This document shows, one piece after another, positions 32,535-41,355 of a stretch of DNA of 64,000 nucleotides. The DNA comes from Halorubrum sodomense (GTDB lineage Archaea; Halobacteriota; Halobacteria; Halobacteriales; Haloferacaceae). The stretch covers positions 434,001 to 498,000 of the forward strand of contig NZ_FOYN01000001.1 of NCBI RefSeq assembly GCF_900111935.1, written 5' to 3'. Below the pieces are notes generated by a model. The model saw only the letters and a program-made list of their open reading frames with translations. It did not search any database and had not been told where the DNA came from. How positions within the stretch are numbered: position 1 is the stretch's first letter; each line of letters begins with the position of its first letter. The translations under genes were made by a program, and so were the position numbers.

Positions 32535-33568
32535 CGGGGGCGGGAGGCGAGTCCGATGTCGTCGTCCGCGAGGCCCGCCCCGCCGACGCCGACGCGGTCG
32601 CGGCGTTCACGCGCGACACCTGGGGCGAGCGCCACGACGACTACATCCCGCGGGTGTTCCCCGACTGGGCCGGGTCCGACGACCCCGACTGCGGCACCTT
32701 CGTCGCGACGCTTCCCCCGGACGCCGTCGACATCTCCGGCCTCGACGGCCGAGAGCCGGGCGACACGCACGTCGCGGGCGACGGCGCCGGCGCCGCCGAC
32801 GCGGAGCCCGAGGCGGTCGTCGGCTGTATTCAGGCCGTCTCGCTCTCGGAGTGGGAGGCGTGGGGACAGGGGATCCGCGTCGACCCCGCCGCGCGCGGCC
32901 ACGGCGTCGGCACCGCGCTCTCGGCTGCCGCGCTCGACTGGGCCCGCGACCGCGGCGCCGCAGTCTGCCGAAACATGGTCTTTTCGTGGAACGTCATGGG
33001 ACTCGGCCAGTCGCGCGCGGTCGGCTTCGAGCCCGAGACCGAGTTCCGGTTCGCGGAGCCGGAGCCCGATCCGGACGCGATCGACGATTCGGGGGTCGAT
33101 CTCGAACCCCTCGTCGACCCCGACCCGAACGCCGCGTGGGCGTTCTGGAGCGACAGCGACGCCCGCGACCGCCTGCGCGGCCTCGCGCTCGACCCCGACG
33201 AGCCGTGGGCCTGCTCCCAACTCACCCGAGAGCGACTCGCGACCGCGGCCGCCGAGGACCGACTGATCGCGGTCGCCGGTCCGAGGTCGGTCGCCGGCTT
33301 CGCGGTCCGGACCCGCGTGACGGAGCGCGAAGCCGATGGGGAGACCACGCGGACCGCGACGTACGGCGTCGCCGCGTGGCGCGACCTCGACGCCGCGGGG
33401 GCGCTGTACGACGCCGTCGCTGCCGACGCCGCGGCCGCCGACGCCGACGCCGCCCGCGTGCTGATACCCGAGACGGTCGAACACGTGAGCGACACCGGCG
33501 CGAACCGCGTCCCGGTCGCGGCCGAGCCCGACTTCGTGATGTCCGCGGATCTCACCGGCGGGTCGTGA
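32531..33568 (+). CDS. GNAT family N-acetyltransferase
   Basis: 345 residues. The first GNAT domain (about 10-165) has the acetyl-CoA loop VDPAARGHGVGTALSAAAL near 117-135. The C-terminal half (about 210-345) resembles a second, degenerate GNAT-like domain (RLIAVAGPRSVAGFAVRTRV, ATYGVAAWRDLDAAGALYDAV). The substrate is unknown. It overlaps the gatD stop by four bases, which suggests co-expression but does not define a role in tRNA charging. It is followed by a hairpin at 33597. Confidence 0.85.
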   Translation: MTGAGGESDVVVREARPADADAVAAFTRDTWGERHDDYIPRVFPDWAGSDDPDCGTFVATLPPDAVDISGLDGREPGDTHVAGDGAGAADAEPEAVVGCIQAVSLSEWEAWGQGIRVDPAARGHGVGTALSAAALDWARDRGAAVCRNMVFSWNVMGLGQSRAVGFEPETEFRFAEPEPDPDAIDDSGVDLEPLVDPDPNAAWAFWSDSDARDRLRGLALDPDEPWACSQLTRERLATAAAEDRLIAVAGPRSVAGFAVRTRVTEREADGETTRTATYGVAAWRDLDAAGALYDAVAADAAAADADAARVLIPETVEHVSDTGANRVPVAAEPDFVMSADLTGGS

Positions 33569-33596
33569 GCGGTCGCCGACGGCGAACCGACCGCCG

Positions 33597-33624
33597 GGTC
33601 GTGAGCGGTCGGTTTCTCACGACC
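33597..33624 (+). terminator. Hairpin with T-rich loop after the GNAT gene
   Basis: GGTCGTGAG (33597-33605) pairs perfectly with CTCACGACC (33616-33624) around a loop ending GGTTT. The left arm belongs to a 17-bp direct repeat, CGGGTCGTGAGCGGTCG, found at 33559 (across the gene's stop codon) and at 33595. It could serve as a transcription end signal. Confidence 0.35.
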
Positions 33625-33674
33625 GGATCCCCCCGATCGAAGGGCTCAATCCGTTCGACCTCCACTAGCGGGGT

Positions 33675-33887
33675 ATGACCCTCTTCGGCGTCGCCCTCCC
33701 GTGGTCGCTCCCGCTCACGCTCGTGATCTACGGCGTCGTCGTCGCCGCCGCGGCGTGGATCTTCCGCGACGCGAGGGCGCGCGGGAGCCGCTACGCGGTC
33801 GTCTGGGGGCTCTCGACGCTCCTCTTCACGATCGTTCCGGTGCTCGCGTACCTGTACCTTCACCGCCGCGCCGGTCCGGCGCGCTGA
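33675..33887 (+). CDS. Small two-helix membrane protein
   Basis: 70 residues: helix about 9-28 (WSLPLTLVIYGVVVAAAAWIF), a basic loop DARARGSR, helix about 42-61 (VWGLSTLLFTIVPVLAYLYL), and a basic tail. It resembles the phospholipase_D-nuclease N-terminal type of small membrane protein, but no function is known. Its codon use is typical of the genome. Confidence 0.7.
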   Translation: MTLFGVALPWSLPLTLVIYGVVVAAAAWIFRDARARGSRYAVVWGLSTLLFTIVPVLAYLYLHRRAGPAR

Positions 33888-34002
33888 GACGGCCGCCTCG
33901 CGCGGGAGGGAGGTCGGTCCGGTGTCGCGCCGACCCGGTCCGCCATCGCGACGCGCGACCGCTCCGGACCGCTTATGTGCGGCGCCGCGGAACGACCGGC
34001 GG

Positions 34003-35298
34003 ATGCCCTCCCTCCGCTCTACCGACCGACTGCGCGCGCTCGGTCGCGGTCGCCGGCCGCGCGCGCTCTCCGTCGCGCTCGCCACCCTGCTCCCGCTCGT
34101 CGGCGTGGTCGCGCTCGGCTGGAACGCGGCCGCGCTGATGACGCTGTACTGGTTCGAACTCGGCATCACGTCGCTCTGGGCGCTCGTCCGCGCGCTGTTC
34201 GCCGGGCGCCCCTCGGAGATCGAACGCGACGGACTGATCGTCGGCCCGCTCGCGCAGCGACGCGCCGGGCTGTCGATCCCGTGGACCGGGGTCGAGATCC
34301 GGGTCTCGTCGCTGCTCGTCCTCCCGATCGCCGCGCCGATCCTCGCGGCCGTCTGGGCCGTCGTCGGCGCGCTCACGGTCGGCGTCGTCGCGGACGGCGG
34401 GCTGTCGGCCGACGCGCTCGACACCGTGACGCTCGCGGTCATCGCCGTCTTCGTCGGCGAGGCGGCGACGACGCTCGTCGAGTACTTCGGTCGCGGCGAG
34501 TACCGCGACCACAGCGCCCAGACCGCGATCCAAGGGGTGTTCGCCCGCGGCGCGGCGATCTTTCTCGGCGCGCTGTTCACCGTCACGATCGTCGCCGCGA
34601 GCACGCTGGAGGGCGACACGCCGATCTCCGCGCTCGACCCCGACGCGATCGGGCTCCCGCTCCTGCTCGGCATCGTCGCGGTGAAGTTCGCCTTCGACCT
34701 CGCGGGGCTGTACGGCGACCGACTGGCGGCGTTCGACGAGTCGTCGGCGCTCGACCTGGGATTCTCGTACGACCCGCCCGCGGCGGAGTCTGTCGACGGC
34801 TCGACCGCGGAGCCGGTCGAAGCGGTCCGACAGCCCGGCCGCGCGCGACTCGCCGGGGCGTCGGCGACGCTCGTTCGCCACCCGGGGCTGTGGTACCTCG
34901 CGGCGCTCCCCGCGCTCGTCGGCGTCCTGTTCGCGATCGGTGGCGACCGGGGGACCGCCGCCGCCCTCGCCGCGGTCGCGGTCGCGCTCCCGCTGGGGCT
35001 CGCCGCGCTCGACCGCGAACTCCGGTACGGGCTCGTCGAGTACCGCGCCGCCGACGGCGCGCTCGTCGCCCGCGACCGCCTGTTCGGCGTCGTGCTGTGG
35101 CGCGTCGAGCCGTGGGACGAGACCGACCTGCGGGTGGAACGCGGGCGGCTCGACCGACGGCTCGGAACCGAGACCGTCGTGATCGAACTCCGCGACGACG
35201 AACACCGGATTCCGGGACTCGCCGATCCCGAGCCGGTCCTCGACGTGTTCGACAGGCGACCGGACCGCCCCGACGGACCGGACCGACCGGACGAGTGA
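34003..35298 (+). CDS. DUF6498-type polytopic membrane protein
   Basis: 431 residues. The N-terminal two thirds contain about seven to eight hydrophobic helices, including LATLLPLVGVVALGWNAAALM and MTLYWFELGITSLWALVRALF, which resembles the opening of DUF6498 proteins. The C-terminal 100 residues are soluble and acidic (VERGRLDRRLGTETVVIELRD), with PH-like beta strands. The ATG at 34003 is the first before the hydrophobic block. The function is unknown. It is convergent with the HPP gene, six bases apart. Confidence 0.75.
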   Translation: MPSLRSTDRLRALGRGRRPRALSVALATLLPLVGVVALGWNAAALMTLYWFELGITSLWALVRALFAGRPSEIERDGLIVGPLAQRRAGLSIPWTGVEIRVSSLLVLPIAAPILAAVWAVVGALTVGVVADGGLSADALDTVTLAVIAVFVGEAATTLVEYFGRGEYRDHSAQTAIQGVFARGAAIFLGALFTVTIVAASTLEGDTPISALDPDAIGLPLLLGIVAVKFAFDLAGLYGDRLAAFDESSALDLGFSYDPPAAESVDGSTAEPVEAVRQPGRARLAGASATLVRHPGLWYLAALPALVGVLFAIGGDRGTAAALAAVAVALPLGLAALDRELRYGLVEYRAADGALVARDRLFGVVLWRVEPWDETDLRVERGRLDRRLGTETVVIELRDDEHRIPGLADPEPVLDVFDRRPDRPDGPDRPDE

Positions 35299-35304
35299 GT
35301 CGCG

Positions 35305-35841
35305 TCAGCCGTTCGCATCGCCCGCGTCGTCGCGCCCGTAGAGGGGGTGTGCGTCCCCGGCGAGGCGCTCGAACAGCAGGACGACGGCCCCGTGGAAGGC
35401 GACGAGGACGGTCACGCTCGCGACGATGATCGCCACCTCGGCCGGCGTCGAGAGCAGGCCGAGCGAGACGATGAGCGTCGTCGCGCACGCCGGCGGGTGG
35501 GCCGTCTCGGTCGCGATCATCGCCCAGCTGGTCGTCACGAGGGAGACGACCGCGCTCGCGGTCAGCCGGAACCCCTCGGGGGAGAAGGCGGGGGGCGTCG
35601 CCGTCAGCGCGGCGCCGTCAGCGATACCCGCCCACGCCGCGAGCCCCGCGAGCCCGCCGATCAGGTGGCTCCCCACGACGCGGACGGCGCGCTCGCGCTC
35701 GCTCCGGCGGTCGAACGCGAGGACGAACGCGGACGGGCCGAGGCTCGGAAAGACGAACGGCTGGCCGGTCGCCCACGCGACCAGACCGAGGACGGTGAAG
35801 AGCAGGCCGGCGTAGAGGCTCGTCCCGAGGCGGCGACGCAT
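35305..35841 (-). CDS. HPP family membrane protein
   Basis: 178 residues with about five hydrophobic helices. The family motif HPP is present in TAHPPACATTLIVSLG near 114-129, and the first helix carries FPSLGPSAFVLAF, another conserved part of the family. Some HPP proteins transport nitrite in plastids and cyanobacteria; the archaeal substrate is unknown. It is divergent from the prepilin peptidase gene; the spacer includes three imperfect GATCGGCC-type repeats. Confidence 0.85.
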   Translation of the reverse strand: MRRRLGTSLYAGLLFTVLGLVAWATGQPFVFPSLGPSAFVLAFDRRSERERAVRVVGSHLIGGLAGLAAWAGIADGAALTATPPAFSPEGFRLTASAVVSLVTTSWAMIATETAHPPACATTLIVSLGLLSTPAEVAIIVASVTVLVAFHGAVVLLFERLAGDAHPLYGRDDAGDANG

Positions 35842-36002
35842 TGCGCCCCGGTCGACCGGCGACCCACAAATGCCCGGCGGATCGGCCTCGGCACCCCGCG
35901 AATCGGCCGCGACACCCCGCGGATCGGCCGTCGGGAACCGGCGCTATCGCTCGCGATAGCCGAACCCGAACGCCTAATTGGTCCCGTCTCGCCCGTGGAG
36001 AC

Positions 36003-37013
36003 ATGTTCGCGACGCTGCCGGACCTCCTCCGACTGCTCGTCGTCCCCGTGTTCGGGTGGGCGGCCCTTCGGGACGTCCGGACCCGCCGCCTCCCGAACCG
36101 GATCTGGCCGCCGCTGTACCTGTTCGGCGCGCTGCTCCTGATCTGGGAGGCCGCCTCGCTGTGGCCGTTCGCCGGGTACGACGGGCGGATCTTCCTCCTG
36201 CGGGCCGCGATCAGCCTGCTGTTCGTCGCGCCGCTCGGCTACGCGTTCTGGTACCTCGGCGCGTTCGGCGGCGCCGACGCCAAGGCGATGATCGCGCTCG
36301 CGGTGATATTCCCGACGTTCCCGGCCTACGAGATCGGGGCCTTCGCCCTCCCGCTCGTCGACACCGAGGTCGGCGTGTTCTCGCTGACGATCCTCACGAA
36401 CACCGTCCTGCTCGGCCTCGCGTACCCGGTCGGTCTCGCCGCTCTCAACCTCGTCCGCGGCGAGGCCTCGCCGAGCATGTTCTTCGCGCGACCGGTCCCG
36501 ACCGACTCGCTGCCCGACCGGCACGGGCGACTGTTCGAGGCCCCGGACGGGCCGACTCGGAACGGTCTCGACCTCGACGCGCTCCGGATGTACCTCCGCT
36601 GGCGCGGCCTCGCGCTCGCGGACCTGCGGGCCGACCCGGAGGGGCTCCGCGATCCGGCCTCGGTCGACGAGACGTTCGACCCGACCGACGGCGGGACCCA
36701 CGTCGGCCCTCGGACGGACGGCGGGACCGCGGTCGACGCCGAGGCCGGCGGCGACGCGGAGCGAGGCGCTCCGTCCCGCTCCGACTTCGACGACCCGTGG
36801 GCCGCCGAGCGCTTCCTCGACGAGATCGACCACGGCGCCTACGGCACCGACGCCGCCACGCTTCGCGACGGCCTCGACGTCGTCGCCCGCGAGGGCCGCG
36901 TGCTGGTCTCGCCCGGGATGCCGTTCGTCGTCCCGATGGCCGTCGGGCTCGTCGTCTCGCTGACGTACGGCGACGCGCTGTTCGCGGTGCTCGGCGCGGT
37001 CGGGCTGGTGTGA
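36003..37013 (+). CDS. pibD: Type IV prepilin/archaellin peptidase (PibD family)
   Basis: Aspartic membrane peptidase that removes the positively charged class III signal from pilins and archaellins. 336 residues. The first catalytic Asp is Asp24 in RDVRTRRLPN; the second is Asp92 in GGADAK (89-94). Several hydrophobic helices surround them. A long acidic soluble insert (about 215-300) precedes the last helix (VSPGMPFVVPMAVGLVVSLTYG). The start at 36003 places the first helix directly after the ATG. It may process the pilin-like protein at 10117. Confidence 0.85.
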   Translation: MFATLPDLLRLLVVPVFGWAALRDVRTRRLPNRIWPPLYLFGALLLIWEAASLWPFAGYDGRIFLLRAAISLLFVAPLGYAFWYLGAFGGADAKAMIALAVIFPTFPAYEIGAFALPLVDTEVGVFSLTILTNTVLLGLAYPVGLAALNLVRGEASPSMFFARPVPTDSLPDRHGRLFEAPDGPTRNGLDLDALRMYLRWRGLALADLRADPEGLRDPASVDETFDPTDGGTHVGPRTDGGTAVDAEAGGDAERGAPSRSDFDDPWAAERFLDEIDHGAYGTDAATLRDGLDVVAREGRVLVSPGMPFVVPMAVGLVVSLTYGDALFAVLGAVGLV

Positions 37014-37029
37014 GCCGACGGGACGAGCG

Positions 37030-37041
37030 TATTTATAAATA
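37030..37041 (+). promoter_or_regulatory. TATA-like palindrome at repeat copy D
   Basis: TATTTATAAATA, followed by AGAACCGCGGTGGCGCG. The same TATA-palindrome and repeat-start combination occurs in inverse orientation at 1-47. Confidence 0.4.
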
Positions 37042-37046
37042 GAACC

Positions 37047-37115
37047 GCGGTGGCGCGCGAGCGACCGAGTGAGGACCACAGCGAGTGTGCGCCCGCCTCG
37101 CGACTGGGGCTTTGA
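37047..37115 (+). repeat. Dispersed structured repeat, copy D (short derivative)
   Basis: About 69 bp: the element start CGCGGTGGCGCG joins directly to the last part, GAGCGACCGAGTGAGGACC ... CCTCGCGACTGGGGCTTTG. The two upstream hairpins and the 5' arm of the long stem are missing, and one base in the remaining stem arm is changed (GGCTG to GACTG). It is probably an internal deletion of the long form. Confidence 0.65.
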
Positions 37116-37225
37116 AAACAATCACCCTACCAAGAGCGATTTATAAACGACTGAGTGGGGAACTCGGGGATTCTCTGTCCGGCTTCGCGAGTCGCTATTT
37201 ATATATGACCGACGACGGCCTCGTC

Positions 37226-38782
37226 TTAATTCCCGGCCCAGACGTCGTCCGCGGCGAGGACGCGCGTGCCGACCGGGCGCTTCACGAACTCGCCGAGGTC
37301 GCGGCCGACCAGGTCGCCGACGCCGCGCTGGGCGGCCACGTCGAGCAGCCGCTGGTCGACGATCCCGTCGACGACCACGGCGTGCGGCGCGGGCTCGGCG
37401 CCCTCGACCGCGTCGAACGCCTCCGCGGCGTCGACCTCGCTGAGAACCTCGAATCCGTCGTCGAGGAGCCGCGCACGGCCGGTCTCCCCGTCGACGACCT
37501 CGTCGACATGCGCCGCCATCGATCCCGGTTCGTCGGACTCGCCGTCGCGCTCTGTCCCGGCGGCTTCGTCGCGGTCGGCTTCGGCGCACTCGTCGGATTC
37601 TGATTCCAGATCGGCGTCCGTGTCGGGTTCGACGGTTGAGGCCGCGTCGGTGTCGGGCGTCGAGTCGAGCTCGTCCTCGTCGGTCGGCGTCGACTCCGGC
37701 TCCGGCGCTTCGCTCGTTCCGTCGGCCGGGGGCGGATCGCCGGTCTCGGTCGCCGCGTCGCGCGCTTCGGACCCTTCGGACTCTGACGGTTCGGACTCGT
37801 CCGATTCGGTCTCCGGCTCGATATCGGGCGAGGCGGCCGACCGGGTCGACGGTCCGGCCGAGTCGTCGTCCGAGGAGTCGTCCGGGACCGCCCCGCCGTC
37901 GCCGACGCGGGCGACCGACCCGGGGTCGTCGCCGTCGGCGATCTCCTCGTCGCTCGCTGCGGCTCGGAGGTCGGCGGCGTCCGCGAGGCTGGCGTACGGC
38001 ACCTTCCCGCGGAGCGCCTCGAAGACGGCGTCGCGGTCGAGGTCCTCGACGGACTCGCCGGGCGGCGCGAACGCGACGTAGTCGACCTCGCCCACCTGGG
38101 CGAGCTCGCGGAGGATGAGCTCGCCGCCGCGGTCGCCGTCGAGGAACGCGGTGACGGTCCGGTCGGCGGTCAGGTCGGCGACCGACTCCGGGACGTTCGT
38201 CCCCTCGACCGCGACGGCGTTCTTGATCCCGCAGTCGAGCAGCGTGAGCACGTCCGCGCGCCCCTCGACGACGATGACGGCGTCGGAGTCGCCGACGCGG
38301 GGGCCCGCCGGGAGCCCCTCGTAGTCGACGATCCCCTCGACGCGGGCGGCGTCGCGGACCTCGTCTAAGACGTCGCTGCTGGCGAGGCTCGTCTCCTCGA
38401 AGCCGCCGGCGATCAGCTCCTTCGCGCGCTCGACGACCTCGCGGCGCTTGGCCGCCCGCACGTCCTCGATGCTCGTCACCTCCACGGAGGCGTGACAGGG
38501 TCCGATGCGGTCGATGGTCTCCAGCGCGGCCGCGAGGATGGCGGTCTCGACTTTGTCCAGGCTCGACGCGACGGTGACCTCGCCGAACGACTGACCGTTC
38601 TCCGACTCGACGGAGACGTCGATTCGGCCGACGCGCGAGGACTCTTGGAGGTCTCGGAGGTCCAACTCGTCTCCGAGGAGCCCCTCGGTCTGCCCGAACA
38701 CCGCCCCGACGACGTCGCTCCGCTCGACGACGCCGTCGGCCGCGATGGTGGCGTGTATCAGGTATTTTTCTGTGTCTTTCAT
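37226..38782 (-). CDS. dnaG: Archaeal DnaG-type primase / exosome subunit
   Basis: Toprim-domain protein, 518 residues, that in archaea associates with the RNA exosome and can make short primers. The N-terminal region (1-130) has the archaeal sequence YLIHATIAADGVVERSDVVG. The Toprim core carries Glu173 in VIVVEGRADVL and the DxD pair in FLDGDRGG near 213-220. A long acidic low-complexity insert (about 290-430) is followed by a conserved C-terminal domain (VNDEV-like HVDEVVDGETGRARLLDDGF to the end). The start at 38782 (MKDTEKYL) is the family start; the frame extends upstream through spacer. Confidence 0.93.
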   Translation of the reverse strand: MKDTEKYLIHATIAADGVVERSDVVGAVFGQTEGLLGDELDLRDLQESSRVGRIDVSVESENGQSFGEVTVASSLDKVETAILAAALETIDRIGPCHASVEVTSIEDVRAAKRREVVERAKELIAGGFEETSLASSDVLDEVRDAARVEGIVDYEGLPAGPRVGDSDAVIVVEGRADVLTLLDCGIKNAVAVEGTNVPESVADLTADRTVTAFLDGDRGGELILRELAQVGEVDYVAFAPPGESVEDLDRDAVFEALRGKVPYASLADAADLRAAASDEEIADGDDPGSVARVGDGGAVPDDSSDDDSAGPSTRSAASPDIEPETESDESEPSESEGSEARDAATETGDPPPADGTSEAPEPESTPTDEDELDSTPDTDAASTVEPDTDADLESESDECAEADRDEAAGTERDGESDEPGSMAAHVDEVVDGETGRARLLDDGFEVLSEVDAAEAFDAVEGAEPAPHAVVVDGIVDQRLLDVAAQRGVGDLVGRDLGEFVKRPVGTRVLAADDVWAGN

Positions 38783-38959
38783 GAGTGGTGAATGGTGATG
38801 TCGGGCGGTAGCGCCCGTCCGTGTGTGGTTGCGCTCCTCGCGGAAAGTAGTTATCGCCACGCCCCTCCGGCCGCGATTGTTGAAGAATAATTTTTTTCGA
38901 TACGCATATCCGAACCCGTCCAACAGTTCTTAGTGTTTATAGACACATTATTATCTCAC

Positions 38960-39256
38960 ATGACGCGCTCACGGAGCGATCTCGTGTGGATACCGACGTT
39001 CGCGATACTCGTGGCGTTCGCCGTGCCGTGGCCGCTGTGGGGCGTCGACCGCGTCGTCGCGGGGCTCCCGGTCTGGATCTGGTGGCACGTGGCGTGGCTC
39101 GGGCTGTGCGCGGCCCTGTTCGCGCTGTTCGTCCGGAGCGGCGCGTGGGAGCGCGGGATGGGGCAGCGCCCGACCGCTGGCGCCGCCGGAACCGCGGAGG
39201 AGATCACGGACCAGGCCGCCGCCGAGGCCGCCGACCGGGAGGTGGAGCGCCGATGA
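38960..39256 (+). CDS. DUF3311 small membrane protein
   Basis: 98 residues with two hydrophobic helices (IPTFAILVAFAVPWPLWGV and WIWWHVAWLGLCAALFALFV) and an acidic Ala-rich tail. DUF3311 genes commonly precede a sodium:solute symporter gene, and here its stop overlaps the symporter ATG by four bases. It is probably an accessory subunit of the symporter. An AT-rich patch with a T-run (aataattttttt) near 38886 may terminate or initiate transcription on one side. Confidence 0.85.
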   Translation: MTRSRSDLVWIPTFAILVAFAVPWPLWGVDRVVAGLPVWIWWHVAWLGLCAALFALFVRSGAWERGMGQRPTAGAAGTAEEITDQAAAEAADREVERR

Positions 39257-40737
39257 CGCTCGGCCTCTCGCTCGGCGTCGTCGTCGGGTACCTCGTCGTC
39301 GCGCTCGCGCTCGGGCTGGTCGCGTACCGCGTCTCGGAGACGACCGCCGAGGACTACTACCTCGCGAGCCGGTCGATCGGGACGCTCGTGCTGCTCTTCA
39401 CGACGTTCGCGACGCTGCTGTCGGCGTTCACCTTCTTCGGCGGCCCGAACCTCGCGTACCGCGCGGGCCCCGAGTGGCTGATCGTGATGGGGACGTTAGA
39501 CGGCGTCCTGTTCGCCGTGCTGTGGTACGTGATCGGCTACAAGCAGTGGCTGATCGGCGCCCGCAACGGCTACGTGACGCTCGGCGAGATGCTCGGCGAC
39601 CGGTTCGGCTCGACCGGGCTGCGCGCGCTCGTCGCGGGCGTGAGCCTCCTGTGGCTGTTCCCGTACGTGATGCTCCAGCAGATGGGCGCCGGCGAGGCGC
39701 TCGTGGGGCTCACGAACGGCGCGGTTCCCTACTGGGGCGGCGCGGCGCTCATCACGGCGTTCATGATCCTCTACGTCGCCGTCGCGGGGCTCCGCGGCGT
39801 GGCGTGGACCGACACGCTTCAGGGGCTGTTCATGCTCTCCGTCGTCTGGCTCGCGGCCGCGTGGGTCGTCTCGGCGCTCGGCGGCGTCGGCGCCGCGACC
39901 GAGGGGATGCTGGCGGCCCGGCCCGAGTTCGGGGGCTTCGGCGGCGGGACGTACACGCCCGGGTTCATCATCTCGACCGCGATCACCATCGCGTTCGGGG
40001 TGACGATGTTCCCGCAGATCAACCAGCGGTTCTTCGTCGCGAAGTCGGCGGCGACGCTGAAGCGGTCGTTCGCGTTATGGCCCGTGCTGGTGCTGCTCCT
40101 CTTCGTCCCCGCGTTCATGCTCGGCGCGTGGGCGGCGGGCACCCCGCTGACCGTCCCGGAGAACGCGAACGTGCTCCCGGTCGTGTTGAACGAGTACGCG
40201 CCGACGTGGCTCGCCGCGGTCGTCGTCGCCGGCGCGATGGCCGCGATGATGTCCTCCTCTGATTCGATGCTGCTCTCGGGGTCGTCGTACTTCACTCGGG
40301 ACCTCTACCGCCCGCTGATCGACGCGGAGGCCTCCGAGCGCCGCGAGGCGTGGATCGCGCGGATCGGCGTCGGGGCGTTCGCGGCGCTGGCGTTCGTCGC
40401 GAGCCTCTTCCGGCCGGGAACGCTGATCGAGGTCGGTGGCACCGCATTCTCCGGGTTCGCGCTGCTCGCGCTCCCCGTGATCTGCGCGCTCTACTGGCCC
40501 CGGACGACGCGCACCGGGATGATCGCGGGCGTCGCGGTCCCGCAGGCGATCTACCTCGCGGTGGTGCTGTCGGCGGTCGTCGGCGCCGTTCCGACGCTGC
40601 CCCGTACCGTCGCCGGCGGCTGGGACGTGGCGCTCGGGCTGATGGTCCTGTCCGGGGCGCTCACGGTGGGCGTGTCGCTCGTGACCGCGCCGAGCGAGGA
40701 GAGCGACGCCTCGCGGTTCGCGGTGGCCGGGGACTGA
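39253..40737 (+). CDS. Sodium:solute symporter (SSS family)
   Basis: 494-residue polytopic transporter coupling Na+ influx to uptake of an organic solute. About 13 hydrophobic helices. Family motifs include SETTAEDYYLASRSIGTLVL at the first loop, FTFFGGPNLAYRAG, and AMAAMMSSSDSMLLSGSSY near 330-350, a Na+-binding segment. With the DUF3311 partner it resembles the pantothenate/proline-like branch, but the solute cannot be fixed from sequence. Confidence 0.9.
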   Translation: MTLGLSLGVVVGYLVVALALGLVAYRVSETTAEDYYLASRSIGTLVLLFTTFATLLSAFTFFGGPNLAYRAGPEWLIVMGTLDGVLFAVLWYVIGYKQWLIGARNGYVTLGEMLGDRFGSTGLRALVAGVSLLWLFPYVMLQQMGAGEALVGLTNGAVPYWGGAALITAFMILYVAVAGLRGVAWTDTLQGLFMLSVVWLAAAWVVSALGGVGAATEGMLAARPEFGGFGGGTYTPGFIISTAITIAFGVTMFPQINQRFFVAKSAATLKRSFALWPVLVLLLFVPAFMLGAWAAGTPLTVPENANVLPVVLNEYAPTWLAAVVVAGAMAAMMSSSDSMLLSGSSYFTRDLYRPLIDAEASERREAWIARIGVGAFAALAFVASLFRPGTLIEVGGTAFSGFALLALPVICALYWPRTTRTGMIAGVAVPQAIYLAVVLSAVVGAVPTLPRTVAGGWDVALGLMVLSGALTVGVSLVTAPSEESDASRFAVAGD

Positions 40738-40781
40738 GTCCGGGCTCACACGGCTGCCACCGTCGGGGATCGGCTCCGACC

Positions 40782-41213
40782 TCAGTTGTCGCGCAGGAAC
40801 CGGAGCGTCTTCGGGTCGGGCTCGTCGTAGTACCGCTCCAGCGCCGTCCCGAACGGTTCGGACTCGTCCGCGACAGAGTCGAACAGCGTCATCGACGACC
40901 GGAACTTCAGGTCGTCCGGCGACCCAAACACTTCGTGCGCTGTCCGTCCCTCCAGGGCGTTGACGATCTCCGTACACTCCCGTAGCCGCGGCCCCAGCGT
41001 CGAGTGTGCGAGGTACGCGCTCGCCTCCTCGCGGGACCCGATCGCGTAGCGCCGGGAGGTCCGGCTGCTCCCCAACCCCTCGACCTGCGGGAACACGTAC
41101 CACATCCAGTGGCCGCGCTTCCGTCCCGATCGCAGCTCCTCTTTGGCCGACTCGATCACGCCGGCCTGCGCTTCGACGAAGCGGTCGAGGCCGTGGGGGT
41201 CGCCGTCGGACAT
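40782..41213 (-). CDS. DUF1810 family protein
   Basis: 143 residues. MSDGDPHGLDRFVEAQAG starts the fold, and GHWMWYVFPQVEGLGSS is the DUF1810 signature. YAIGSREEASAYLAHSTLGPRL and MTLFDSVADESEPF follow. Structures of relatives show a calpastatin-like helical fold; the function is unclear. The ATG at 41213 is chosen over a longer frame because the family begins here. It is convergent with the symporter gene. Confidence 0.88.
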   Translation of the reverse strand: MSDGDPHGLDRFVEAQAGVIESAKEELRSGRKRGHWMWYVFPQVEGLGSSRTSRRYAIGSREEASAYLAHSTLGPRLRECTEIVNALEGRTAHEVFGSPDDLKFRSSMTLFDSVADESEPFGTALERYYDEPDPKTLRFLRDN

Positions 41214-41355
41214 CTCGTCGGACGACGTTCCCGCCGAGCCGAAATAAATCCGGGTACCGGACCGCCGGGTCTCCGTGTCTCGAACTCGACCGCGCCGGTT
41301 CCCACCGCGCCGAACCCGGCGAAAGCCAAAAGACCGTCTCGCCCCGATAACGCGC

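Noticed and set aside
35877-35934. Three imperfect GATCGGCC-containing repeats before pibD
   Set aside because: Short and imperfect; no consistent spacing to a promoter, so not called an operator.
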